Of a stretch of 64,000 nucleotides of DNA, positions 51,354 to 59,960 are shown one piece after another. The notes beneath the pieces were generated by a model. The model ran no database searches. It saw only the letters and a program-made list of their open reading frames with translations, and was not told the DNA's origin. Location: the NCBI RefSeq assembly GCF_031624495.1, contig NZ_JAMQOP010000001.1, positions 1,116,001-1,180,000 of the forward strand. Direction: 5' to 3'. This stretch comes from Halogeometricum sp. S1BR25-6 (GTDB lineage: Archaea > Halobacteriota > Halobacteria > Halobacteriales > Haloferacaceae). How positions within the stretch are numbered: position 1 is the stretch's first letter; every line of letters starts with the position of its first letter. The position numbers were made by a program, and so were the translations under genes.

Positions 51354-51835
51354 GCACGGACACCGAGACGCCCGAGACCGAGTCGACCGAGCGGCAATCA
51401 CCGTACGTCGAGAGTCCGCTCATCATGACGACCGTCCGCGTGATCATGCCGTTCGTCTTCACGCTCGGACTGTTCGTGATGTTCCACGGGGCGGACTCCT
51501 CCGGCGGCGGCTTCCAGGGGGGCGTCATCGTCGGGACCGTCGTCATCATGCTGGGTATCGCGTTCGGAATCGAGGCGACCCGCGACTGGATCGGACCGAA
51601 GCTTCCCATCGTGATGATCTGCCTCGGCGTCCTCGCGTTCCTCTTGACCGGGATGGGTTCGGTGCTGCTCGGCGGCGGGTTCTTAGAGTACAGTGCGTAC
51701 GGCTTCTACCACGCCACGAAGTACGGAATCGAGTTCGTCGAACTGGCCATCGGTCTCGTCGTCTCCGGGATCGTAACCGGCCTCTTTTTCGTCATCGCCT
51801 CCGGACTACGAAACAACTGGAGTGATACACAGTGA
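51350..51835 (+). CDS. mnhB: Mrp antiporter subunit B
   Basis: 161 residues with four membrane helices. The MFHGADSSGGGFQGG stretch (about 45-59) is diagnostic for MnhB/MrpB. A Thr/Glu/Ser leader (1-20) is likely cytoplasmic. The start overlaps the DUF4040 subunit stop; the stop overlaps mnhC. Confidence 0.93.
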   Translation: MSTDTETPETESTERQSPYVESPLIMTTVRVIMPFVFTLGLFVMFHGADSSGGGFQGGVIVGTVVIMLGIAFGIEATRDWIGPKLPIVMICLGVLAFLLTGMGSVLLGGGFLEYSAYGFYHATKYGIEFVELAIGLVVSGIVTGLFFVIASGLRNNWSDTQ

Positions 51836-52188
51836 TCGACTTTCTGGTCTCTCGGATCTACTACCTCGTGTCGTTCCTGCTGTTGGGTCTCGGCGCCTAC
51901 ATGATGATCGGGAACGCGAACCTGGTGAAGAAGGTGATCGGGATGAACGTCTTCCAGACGGGCATCTTCCTGTTCTTCATCGTGACCGCGTTCGTCGACG
52001 GGGCGAGTCCCCCGCTCCTGACGGCCCCGGAGCCCTACGTCAGTCCGCTGCCGCACGTGCTGATACTGACCGCCATCGTCGTCGGCGTGAGCCTCACCGC
52101 CGTCGCCCTCGGACTGATCGTTCGCATCTACGAGGAGTACGGCACCCTGAACGAGGACGCCATCCGGAAGGTGACCTCCGATGAATGA
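51832..52188 (+). CDS. mnhC: Mrp antiporter subunit C (NuoK-like)
   Basis: 118 residues with three helices, GTG start at 51832. LVKKVIGMNVFQTGIFLFFI (about 30-50) carries the NuoK-type GMN/Q-T residues, and a conserved Glu-like acidic spot follows. The subunit is homologous to NuoK of complex I and contributes to proton translocation. Confidence 0.92.
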   Translation: MIDFLVSRIYYLVSFLLLGLGAYMMIGNANLVKKVIGMNVFQTGIFLFFIVTAFVDGASPPLLTAPEPYVSPLPHVLILTAIVVGVSLTAVALGLIVRIYEEYGTLNEDAIRKVTSDE

Positions 52189-53695
52189 CCTCCCGCCGTT
52201 CCTCGTCGCGGTGCCGCTTCTCGGTTCGGTCGTGGCGCTGCTCGCGGGCCTCGTCCGCTCCCGGAGCGGGTGGCCCATCGCCGTCTGTACGGCTCTCCTC
52301 CAGACCGCCATGGCCGCCGTCCTCGCGGTTCGCGCGTTCGGCGGACAGCCGGTCCAGTACGTCGTCGGTGGGTTCTCCGCGCCGTTCGGCATCGAACTCG
52401 TCATCGACGGTCTGTCCGCGACGATGGTCGTGCTCGTGGCCGTCGTCGCCCTCGGCGTCCTCGGGTACGCGCGAGTCGCGGGGCCGCGGTCGAACGCGTT
52501 CTACGCGACGTACCTGCTGCTTCTCGCCGGACTGTCGGGGATGAGCATCACCGCCGACGTGTTCAACATGTACGTCTTCTTGGAGATTACGGGGCTGGCC
52601 GCCTACGCGCTGGTCGCCAGCGGCGAGGGCGGGCGCTCGGCCCGCGCCGCGCTCAAGTATCTCCTCGTCGGGACGGTCGGCGCGTCGCTGTTCCTGCTCG
52701 GAATCGGGTTCGCGTACGTCGCGACGGGGACGCTCAACATGGCCGACCTCTCGGCGCAACTCGCGGCGGTGGGCTACGGGTCGCCGCTGGTCCGGGCGTC
52801 GTTCGGCCTCCTCGTCGTCGGTCTGTTCGTCAAAATCGCGGTGTTCCCGATCCACACCTGGCAGCCGGCCGCCTACGCCGGCGCGCCGGACTCGGTGAGC
52901 GCCCTCATCTCGGCGCTCGTCTCGACCATCGCGGCATACGCCCTGATTCGGATCGTCTTCACGGTCTTCACCGTGGAGTTCCTGGCCGCCAACCCGTTCG
53001 CGCAGACCGTCCTCGTCGCCGCCGCCGTCGTGAGCATCGTCGCCGGGAGCGTCCTCGCGGTCACGCAGCGCGAGATAAAGCGCATGCTCGCCTACTCCTC
53101 GGTCTCCCAGTTCGGACTCATCGTCGGCGCCGTCGCGGTGGCCAACGGGACCGCGCTGACGGGCGCGATGATCCACCTCGTCGGCCACGCGGTGATGAAA
53201 GGCGGACTGTTCCTGACGAGCGGACTCATCGCTGACGAAACCGACGCTCGGACGGTCGACGACTACCGGGGGCTCGCCGAACGCTTCCCGGTCGGCTCGA
53301 CCGCGTTCGGGGTCCTCGCGCTCGCGATGGTCGGCGTCCCGCCGGCGGTCGGGTTCGTCGGCAAGTGGTACATCGCCCTGGGCGCCGTCGAGGCACGGGC
53401 GTGGCCGCTCGTCGCGGTCCTCCTCCTGAGTACGCTGCTGACGCTGGCGTACTTCGCGCGCGTGCTCGAGCGGATATACTTCCGCGAGTCGCCCGACGCC
53501 GACGCGAGAGCCGAGACGGCGTCCGACGAGACGCTGGTCACCGACGGGGAGGGAGACGACGCCGGACGCCCCCCCGTCTCGACCGGCATGCGAGCGACGG
53601 TGGTGCTCGCCGCCGTCCTCGCGGTCGTCCTCGGCGTCGCCGCGTTCGAGTACGGACAGCTTCTTGAACCAACCATCGCGCGTCTCCTCGCATGA
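52181..53695 (+). CDS. mnhD: Mrp antiporter subunit D (NuoM/NuoN-like)
   Basis: 504 residues, about fourteen membrane helices. Key charged residues of the proton channel are present: a helix Glu in MYVFLEITGLAAYAL and Lys218 in VKIAVFPIHTWQ. A second lysine lies in the later TQREIKRMLAYSSVSQFG region. It overlaps mnhC at its start and the next antiporter subunit at its end. An acidic loop (about 430-470) precedes the final helix. Confidence 0.93.
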   Translation: MNDLPPFLVAVPLLGSVVALLAGLVRSRSGWPIAVCTALLQTAMAAVLAVRAFGGQPVQYVVGGFSAPFGIELVIDGLSATMVVLVAVVALGVLGYARVAGPRSNAFYATYLLLLAGLSGMSITADVFNMYVFLEITGLAAYALVASGEGGRSARAALKYLLVGTVGASLFLLGIGFAYVATGTLNMADLSAQLAAVGYGSPLVRASFGLLVVGLFVKIAVFPIHTWQPAAYAGAPDSVSALISALVSTIAAYALIRIVFTVFTVEFLAANPFAQTVLVAAAVVSIVAGSVLAVTQREIKRMLAYSSVSQFGLIVGAVAVANGTALTGAMIHLVGHAVMKGGLFLTSGLIADETDARTVDDYRGLAERFPVGSTAFGVLALAMVGVPPAVGFVGKWYIALGAVEARAWPLVAVLLLSTLLTLAYFARVLERIYFRESPDADARAETASDETLVTDGEGDDAGRPPVSTGMRATVVLAAVLAVVLGVAAFEYGQLLEPTIARLLA

Positions 53696-55458
53696 CAGAA
53701 GTCGCCTCACTCAGACCGATCGTCGCAGTGCTCGTTTCGGCCGTCGCCATCGTCCCGATTCTCGCTTCGGCCGGGCGCCCGAACCTCCGGGAGGGCTGGA
53801 CCTTCCTCGCCGCCGTGACGAAACTCGGCGTCGTCGGGAGCATGGTCCCGGGCGTCCTCGGGGGGACGGTGTACGTGACGAACCTCGGGACATTCCTGCC
53901 GGGAGTGCAGTTCGCGCTCAGGGCCGACCCGCTCGGCATCCTGTTCGGTCTGCTGGCGAGTTTGCTGTGGCTCGTGACGAGTTTCTACAGCGTCGGATAC
54001 ATGCGCGGACTGTCCGAGCACAACCAGACGCGCTACTTCGCGGCGTTCGCGGGGAGCCTCTCGGCGGCCATCGGAATCGCCTTCTCGGCGAACCTCATCG
54101 TGCTGTTCGTCTTCTACGAACTGCTCACGGTGGCGACCTACCCGCTCGTCGCGCACGACGAGACGGCGGAGGCCCGCGCCGCCGGGCGCAAGTACCTCGC
54201 GTACACGTTCGGCGGCGGGGTCGCTGTCCTCGCCGGGACGGTGCTGGTGTTCTGGACGACGGGGACGACGGCGTTCACTCCCGGCGGTATCGCCGGACTG
54301 GGAGCCGCCGACCCCGTGTTCGCGCGGGCCGCGTTCGCGCTGTTGGCCGCCGGCTTCGGGGTGAAGGCCGCGCTCATGCCGCTTCACTCGTGGCTCCCCG
54401 ACGCGATGGTCGCGCCGACGCCCGTCTCGGGACTCCTGCACGCGGTCGCCGTCGTCAAGTCCGGCGTGTTCGGCATCGCCCGAATCGTGCTCGACGTGTA
54501 CGGTCCCGGACTGCTCTCCGACCTCGGTCTCGGCGTGCTGTTGGCCTCCGTGGCGGCGATCACCCTGGTTGTCTCCAGCATCATCGCGCTCCGGCAGGAC
54601 AACCTCAAGCGGCGGCTGGCGTTCTCGACGGTGAGTCAGCTATCCTACATCGTCCTCGGGCTGGCCGTCCTCAACCCGCTGTCGCTCGTCGGCGGCCTCC
54701 TGCACATCCCCGCGCACGCGTTCATGAAGCTCACCCTGTTCCTCTGTGCGGGGGCAATTCACGTCGAGACGCACACCGACGACATCAGCAACATGGCCGG
54801 CATCGGAAAGCGAATGCCCCTGACGATGACCGCCTTCGGCGTGGCGGCGCTCGGGATGGCCGGGATTCCCCTCGTCGCGGGGTTCGTCAGCAAGTACTTC
54901 CTGCTCATCGGGACGATTCAGGCGGGCGATATCGTGTTCACGGCCGCGCTGCTCGTCTCGGGCGTGCTCAACATCGCGTACTTCTGGCCGGTGGTCTACG
55001 CCGCCTTCTTCGAGGCGCCGGCCGACAGCGACGAGAAACCCGTCGTCGAGCACGTGCTCGGCGGCCGGTTCGGCGCGTCGAAATCCGGCTCGGACCCCGA
55101 CGCGGCCACCGACGGCGGGAACGCCCCCGCTGACGACGAGGACGCGACCAACGGCGGCGGCACCTCCGCGGCCGCGGACGTCGAGAGCGACGACCACGGG
55201 TACGCCTCCGACCACGAGGGACAGGGGACGATGGACCGAATCCAGGCGGCCGCGCACATCCGCACCGAGCACGGTCACGACGCCAGCCCCGCCTGGGAGC
55301 ACCGCCGCTGGAACGGCGACGAGTCGACGTGGTTCATGCTGGGTCCGATCCTGTTCGCGATGACGGGGTCGATAGTTCTCGGCGTCGTCCCTGACGCCGC
55401 CGTCTTCCTGCGAATCGTGAGACTGGTCGTCGAGGGCGTAACGGGGGTGGCGGTCTGA
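53692..55458 (+). CDS. Second NuoM/MrpD-type antiporter subunit
   Basis: 588 residues. The same proton-channel pattern as mnhD: a Glu in LFVFYELLTVATYPL and Lys225 in VKAALMPLHSWLPDA, then VVKSGVFGIARI. A hydrophilic, Asp/Gly-rich insert (about 452-530) and the late helix near residue 545 are extra. Its presence makes the operon unusual, since classical Mrp has one D subunit. It overlaps mnhD by 4 and the next gene by 1. Confidence 0.9.
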   Translation: MTEVASLRPIVAVLVSAVAIVPILASAGRPNLREGWTFLAAVTKLGVVGSMVPGVLGGTVYVTNLGTFLPGVQFALRADPLGILFGLLASLLWLVTSFYSVGYMRGLSEHNQTRYFAAFAGSLSAAIGIAFSANLIVLFVFYELLTVATYPLVAHDETAEARAAGRKYLAYTFGGGVAVLAGTVLVFWTTGTTAFTPGGIAGLGAADPVFARAAFALLAAGFGVKAALMPLHSWLPDAMVAPTPVSGLLHAVAVVKSGVFGIARIVLDVYGPGLLSDLGLGVLLASVAAITLVVSSIIALRQDNLKRRLAFSTVSQLSYIVLGLAVLNPLSLVGGLLHIPAHAFMKLTLFLCAGAIHVETHTDDISNMAGIGKRMPLTMTAFGVAALGMAGIPLVAGFVSKYFLLIGTIQAGDIVFTAALLVSGVLNIAYFWPVVYAAFFEAPADSDEKPVVEHVLGGRFGASKSGSDPDAATDGGNAPADDEDATNGGGTSAAADVESDDHGYASDHEGQGTMDRIQAAAHIRTEHGHDASPAWEHRRWNGDESTWFMLGPILFAMTGSIVLGVVPDAAVFLRIVRLVVEGVTGVAV

Positions 55459-57227
55459 TGGTCGACTCCCTCGTCCCGCTCGTTCCGCCGTTCGTGCCCG
55501 TGCTGCTGGCGGCGGTGCTGCTTCCGCTCGTCGGCCGACGCGCGGGTCACGTCCTCGGCATCCTCGCGACGGCCGTCGTCGTCCCGTACGTCTGGCTGAC
55601 CCCCGAGGGGCAGCATCTCCCCGTACAGCTGTTCGGCTTCGACGCGGTGCTGTACAACGTCGACCCCTTCTCGACGCTGATGGGGCTGATATTCGGGTTC
55701 ATCGGCGCGGTGGGCGTCCTCTACTCGTGGTACTCCGAGGCGTCGGCGCTTCAGACCGCCTTCGCCCTCTCGTACGTCGGGACGAGTCTCGGCGCCGTCT
55801 TCGGCGGCGACTGGCTGTCGCTCATCTTCTTCTGGGAGCTGATGGCCGTCACGAGCACGCTCCTCGTGTGGCACTACGGCGGCCGGGCGGTGCGCGCCGG
55901 CTACCGGTACGCCCTCCTGCACGGTATCGGCGGGACGCTCCTGCTGGGCGCCGTCGCGTGGCACTACGCCGAGGTCGGCTCGTTCCTGTTCACCGCCACG
56001 GCCGGCGGAATGGCGGGCCCCGTCGCGCCCGTGCTCGCGGCCGTCGGCATCGGCGTCAACGTCGGGTTCGTCGGCCTCCACGCCTGGTTGCCCGACACCT
56101 ACCCGCGGCCGCACGTCGCCGCGAGCGTCTTCCTCTGCGTGTTCACGACGAAGACGGGCGTCTACGGGATGTACCGGGCGTTCCCGGACGGCAACGTCGC
56201 CATCGCCTACATGGGCGGCATCATGGCCGTCTTCGGGGCGACCTACGCGCTGTTCCAGAACGACATGCGGCGGCTGCTCTCCTATCACATCCAGTCGCAG
56301 GTCGGCTACATGGTCGCCGGCGTCGGCATCGGTAGCGCGCTCGGTCAGGCCGGCGCGATGGCCCACGTGTTCAACCACATCCTCTACAAGGGACTCCTGT
56401 TCATGACCGCCGGCGTCGTCATCTACCGGACCGGCAGGGAGAGCCTGAAGAAACTCGGCGGTCTCGGCCGCGAGATGCCGATAACCGCCGTTTGCTTTAC
56501 CGTCGCCGCCCTCTCCATCGCCGGCTTCCCCCTGTTCAACGGCTTCGTCAGCAAGGGGATCATCATCTCGGCGAGCCACTACGACTTCCCGGCCGGACCC
56601 GTCGCAGTCGGCGACTTCCACACCTTGGAACTCCTGTTGCTCGTCGGGGGCGTCGGGACGTTCCTCTCGTTCATCAAGTTCGGCTACTACGCCTTCTTCC
56701 ACGGCGAGTACGAGGGTAGCGTCGACGACGCCAACCGCGGACAGACGGTCGCGATGGTCGCCGTCGCCGCGCTCTGCGTGTTCTTCGGCGTCGTCGACTC
56801 GGCGCTGTTCGCCATCCTCCCCTACGACGTGACCACCGAAGCCGTCGTCTCGCACGAGTACGTCACGTACACGGTCGACCACGTCATCGAGGGACTGGCG
56901 CTCGCCGCCATCGGCCTCGTCGGGTTCGTCCTCATCAAGAAACCGCTGTCGAAGGTGGGTCGCGTCCCCGACGTCGACAGCCTCTACAACCCCGCGGCGC
57001 TGTACGGAACGCGCGCGGTCGTCGTCGGCGTCACGGAACTGTACGCCGCGGTCGACCGGGCGGCGGTGCGGGTCGCGCACGGCGTCGGCGACGCGGCGAG
57101 AGACCCCCGCGCGGTCGTGGCGCGCTCTACGGACCGAGAGGACGTTCCGATGCGGGCCGACATCGGTACGAGCGTCGCACTCGTGACGCTCGTCATCCTG
57201 AGCGTCCTCGTCTTGATGTTCGTCTGA
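55458..57227 (+). CDS. NuoL/MrpA-type antiporter subunit
   Basis: 589 residues, with about fifteen helices. The channel Glu127 is present in FFWELMAVTS. In the homologous lysine position, however, the sequence is GVNVGFVGLHAWLPD, with Asn201 where the two upstream subunits have Lys; a later lysine in FTTKTGVYGMYRAF is present. It is last in the operon and lacks the C-terminal MrpA part that is encoded at 50817. Presumably a proton- or Na+-translocating subunit with altered chemistry. Confidence 0.88.
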   Translation: MVDSLVPLVPPFVPVLLAAVLLPLVGRRAGHVLGILATAVVVPYVWLTPEGQHLPVQLFGFDAVLYNVDPFSTLMGLIFGFIGAVGVLYSWYSEASALQTAFALSYVGTSLGAVFGGDWLSLIFFWELMAVTSTLLVWHYGGRAVRAGYRYALLHGIGGTLLLGAVAWHYAEVGSFLFTATAGGMAGPVAPVLAAVGIGVNVGFVGLHAWLPDTYPRPHVAASVFLCVFTTKTGVYGMYRAFPDGNVAIAYMGGIMAVFGATYALFQNDMRRLLSYHIQSQVGYMVAGVGIGSALGQAGAMAHVFNHILYKGLLFMTAGVVIYRTGRESLKKLGGLGREMPITAVCFTVAALSIAGFPLFNGFVSKGIIISASHYDFPAGPVAVGDFHTLELLLLVGGVGTFLSFIKFGYYAFFHGEYEGSVDDANRGQTVAMVAVAALCVFFGVVDSALFAILPYDVTTEAVVSHEYVTYTVDHVIEGLALAAIGLVGFVLIKKPLSKVGRVPDVDSLYNPAALYGTRAVVVGVTELYAAVDRAAVRVAHGVGDAARDPRAVVARSTDREDVPMRADIGTSVALVTLVILSVLVLMFV

Positions 57228-57321
57228 CCGCGCCCGGACCGGTCGACTCCGGGCGCGCCGTTCCACCGGAACGCCGGACACCGGAACGCCCCGGAGTTCT
57301 TCCCGACCCTGACTGCCTCGG

Positions 57322-57681
57322 TCAGCCGCCGTTATCGTCGCGGTCGTCGTCGCCGTTCTCGTCGCTGTCGTCGCCGCTTCTCGGCCACCGATACACCCCG
57401 TAGAGAGCGAGTATGAGACTGACGCTGAGCAGTTGGCCGCCGGCGGCCCCGTTCTGTCGGAAGTAGATCAACATCAGCCCGAGACTAAAACACAGCAGCA
57501 CGGCGTTCCAGATGACGACCTGAAGGACGAACAGCGTGGTGATGGACGAGTCCGACATCGAGTCCGAGTTCGCCGTCGGGACGTCGACCTTCGGCACGTC
57601 GACGTTGGGAATCCGGGCGGTCGGACCGCGGTATTCGTCGGGATAGACGTCGTCCAATCCGATGTCTCGGTCGTCTCTCAT
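57322..57681 (-). CDS. Small membrane protein of unknown function
   Basis: 119 residues, ATG at 57681. An N-terminal cytoplasmic stretch repeats short Asp/Val/Pro phrases (IPNVDVPKVDVP). Two helices (about 48-73 and 79-95) are linked by a short Arg/Gln loop, and an acidic tail of Asp/Asn/Gly follows. It converges with the Mrp operon. I do not recognise its family. Confidence 0.6.
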   Translation of the reverse strand: MRDDRDIGLDDVYPDEYRGPTARIPNVDVPKVDVPTANSDSMSDSSITTLFVLQVVIWNAVLLCFSLGLMLIYFRQNGAAGGQLLSVSLILALYGVYRWPRSGDDSDENGDDDRDDNGG

Positions 57682-57747
57682 CTCCCATGTAAACCTCCTG
57701 AGCGAGGCGTATAAGGCTCTCGGAGCGCTGTGCCGGTCGATTCGAAC

Positions 57748-58908
57748 CTACTCGAACACCGCGGCCAACTCCGCCGCGACGCGCGCGCCGAGGTCGGCTT
57801 TCGACCCCGAAAATTCGGTCACGTCGTCGTCGCGGACGAACAGCGCTCGCGTCTCGTCTTCGCCCATCACCGAGGCGTCGTTAGCGACGACGAACGCCAG
57901 TCCGGCGCGGTCGAGAATCCGCCGCGCCGCCGTCACCATCTCGTCGTCGTCGCCGGACGTCTCGGCTTTGAAGCCGACGACGGGGAGGTCGGGGTGGGCC
58001 TCCCGCACGCGGTCGATAAGCTTCGGCGTCGGTTCGAGTTCGAGCGTCCGGGGTTCGCCCGAGCGGAGTTTCGTCTCCGCGGCGTCGACGGTGTAATCCG
58101 AGATGGCCGCCGCGGAGACCAGAGCGTCGGCGTCCGCGTTGCCCGCGGCGTCGAGGACGGCGTCGAGCATCTCCGCGCCCGTCTCGACGCGGACCGTCTC
58201 GGCGTACGGCACGTCGGCGCCGTCGTGGACGAGCGTCACGTCGGCGCCGCGGACGTAACAGGCGCGTGCGACCTCTCTGCCGGTCTTCCCCGAGGACCGG
58301 TTCGTCAGCACGCGCACGGGGTCGATGGGCTCCGAGGTGGCGCCCGCGGTGACCACGACGCGCTTCCCGGTCAGCGTCCCCTCGGTCGTCGCGCGGGCGG
58401 CGTCCGTGACGATAGCCTCCTCGGTGGCTATCTTCGCCTTCCCCTCCTCGACTCTCGGGTCGACGAACCGGACGCCCCACGACTCCACGCGGTCGATGGC
58501 GTCGAGCACGCCGGGGTGGTCGTACATCGGTTCGTGCATCGCGGGGGCGACGACGACGGGCACGCCCGCGCCGAGGGCCGTCGTCGCGCACGTCGTCACC
58601 GGCGTGTCGTCCACCGCGCTCGCTATCTTCCCGACGGTGTTCGCCGTCGCGGGCGCGAGGAGGAGGACGTCCGCCCACCCATCGCGGCCGCAGAGTTCGA
58701 CGTGTTCGACGCGGCCCGTTATCTCGGTCACGACGTCGTTCCCGGTGGCGAACTCGACGGCCCACGGGTGGACGATGCCCCGCGCGCTCTCGGTCATCAC
58801 GCCGCGGACCGACGCCCCCCGCCGCCGGAGTTCGTGGGCCAACTCGACCACCTTCACCGCGGCGATGCTGCCCGAGACGCCGAGGGCGACGTTCACGCCA
58901 TCTAACAT
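57748..58908 (-). CDS. coaBC: Bifunctional phosphopantothenoylcysteine synthetase/decarboxylase
   Basis: 386 residues. Coenzyme A synthesis steps 2 and 3: CoaC (about 1-180) decarboxylates the cysteine adduct with FMN, CoaB (about 190-386) joins cysteine to phosphopantothenate. GVSGSIAAVKVVELA and the active His in GIVHPWAVEFATGNDV are seen for CoaC; GATSEPIDPVRVLTNRSSGKTG for CoaB (key residues TNRSSGK). Archaea use this pathway after their own phosphopantothenate synthesis. Confidence 0.93.
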   Translation of the reverse strand: MLDGVNVALGVSGSIAAVKVVELAHELRRRGASVRGVMTESARGIVHPWAVEFATGNDVVTEITGRVEHVELCGRDGWADVLLLAPATANTVGKIASAVDDTPVTTCATTALGAGVPVVVAPAMHEPMYDHPGVLDAIDRVESWGVRFVDPRVEEGKAKIATEEAIVTDAARATTEGTLTGKRVVVTAGATSEPIDPVRVLTNRSSGKTGREVARACYVRGADVTLVHDGADVPYAETVRVETGAEMLDAVLDAAGNADADALVSAAAISDYTVDAAETKLRSGEPRTLELEPTPKLIDRVREAHPDLPVVGFKAETSGDDDEMVTAARRILDRAGLAFVVANDASVMGEDETRALFVRDDDVTEFSGSKADLGARVAAELAAVFE

Positions 58909-59002
58909 CGTCGTGGCGTTCGAGACGGGCGGAGTAAAACGGTCCGGTGTCGACGGCGCGGGATGCGCGTTCGGTACGACACAGAGCGGCGGGAGGGTCG
59001 CA

Positions 59003-59052
59003 GTGAACAGTTTGGAAGCCCCCGGTCGTTCGGCCGGCTATCGAGCGACCGG
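59003..59052. repeat. Second copy of intergenic element with hairpin
   Basis: The bases gtgaacagtttggaagcccc begin at 59003; the 21-bp block to 59023 matches 16712-16732 at 18 of 21 positions. A stem follows: CCGGTCGTTCG (59022-59032) with CGAGCGACCGG (59042-59052), one wobble. It sits between coaBC and the FAD-protein gene, outside any coding frame. Confidence 0.7.
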
Positions 59053-59096
59053 ATTCGGGAGGAGTCGCCTGCGGTTGCGCCGTCCGCGAACAGCGC

Positions 59097-59894
59097 CTAC
59101 TCGTCCAGTCGGCCGCGTTCGTCCTCGACCAGACTCGGGTGCGTCCGCTGGGGTTCCTCGTGCGGGTCGGCGAAGAAGTCGGTCATCACCTCACGAGATT
59201 CGGCCTCGCGGCGCTCCCGTTCCTCAGCGTCTATCTCCTCGCACCCCGGCGGCACCTCGCGTCCGCGGTCGGTGAAGTAGCCCTCGGGGGCGACCCAGTC
59301 GTGGTAGTAGGAGACGTCGCTGTCGTGGACGACGGTCAGACCGACTTCCGCGCCGTGACCGGCCGAGACGACGGCTTGGTGGTACTTCTCGGCGAGTCGG
59401 CCCGCGGCGTAGACGCCCTCGACGGAGGCGCGTCCCTGTTCGTCCACGTCGACGTAGCGCTTGCTCCCCGCCTCGCGGGTGGTCACGTTCAGGTCGTCGA
59501 GGTAGTCGGCATCCGACCACGAGGCGGCGACGACGAACCGCGTCCGAACGGTCTCGACGGTCCCGTCGGCCTCAACGCTGGCGACGAACCGCACGCCCGT
59601 CTGGCCGTCCTCCTCGACGCGTTCGACAGTTACAACGCGCCCCTCGCGCCGCCGGACGTCGTTGCGGTCGGCCTGTTCTGCGAGCAGGTCGCCGAACAGC
59701 CGGGAGTTGACGCCGGCCGGGAACCCGGGGACGTTCTCCAGGTGGGCGTTGCGGTTCAGGATGCTCTCGCCGCCGTTGACGACGAGGGTGTCGAGTCCGG
59801 CGCGGGCGGTGAACGTCGCGGCGGTGAGGCCGGCGACGCCGCCGCCGACCACGAGGACGTCCGCCGGGCCGTGCGCGTGTTCGTCTCGGTCCAT
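59097..59894 (-). CDS. FAD-binding protein, reduced thioredoxin-reductase-like
   Basis: 265 residues. The N-terminal FAD motif is VVGGGVAGLTAATF (about 15-28), and the late GVYAAGRLAEKYHQAVVSAGHGAEVG (about 172-197) is the second FAD contact. The stretch between them is too short for a full NADPH domain and lacks the redox CxxC, so this is a minimal FAD domain. Reduction by NADPH cannot be assumed. The C-terminus has an acidic/Arg tail. The role is unknown; perhaps a flavin-linked dehydrogenase or sensor. Confidence 0.8.
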   Translation of the reverse strand: MDRDEHAHGPADVLVVGGGVAGLTAATFTARAGLDTLVVNGGESILNRNAHLENVPGFPAGVNSRLFGDLLAEQADRNDVRRREGRVVTVERVEEDGQTGVRFVASVEADGTVETVRTRFVVAASWSDADYLDDLNVTTREAGSKRYVDVDEQGRASVEGVYAAGRLAEKYHQAVVSAGHGAEVGLTVVHDSDVSYYHDWVAPEGYFTDRGREVPPGCEEIDAEERERREAESREVMTDFFADPHEEPQRTHPSLVEDERGRLDE

Positions 59895-59960
59895 AAACGG
59901 GGTACCGCGCTGGCGAGGATGAGTCCGTCGGTTCGGGCGGGTCCGAGACCGGCCGCCTGC

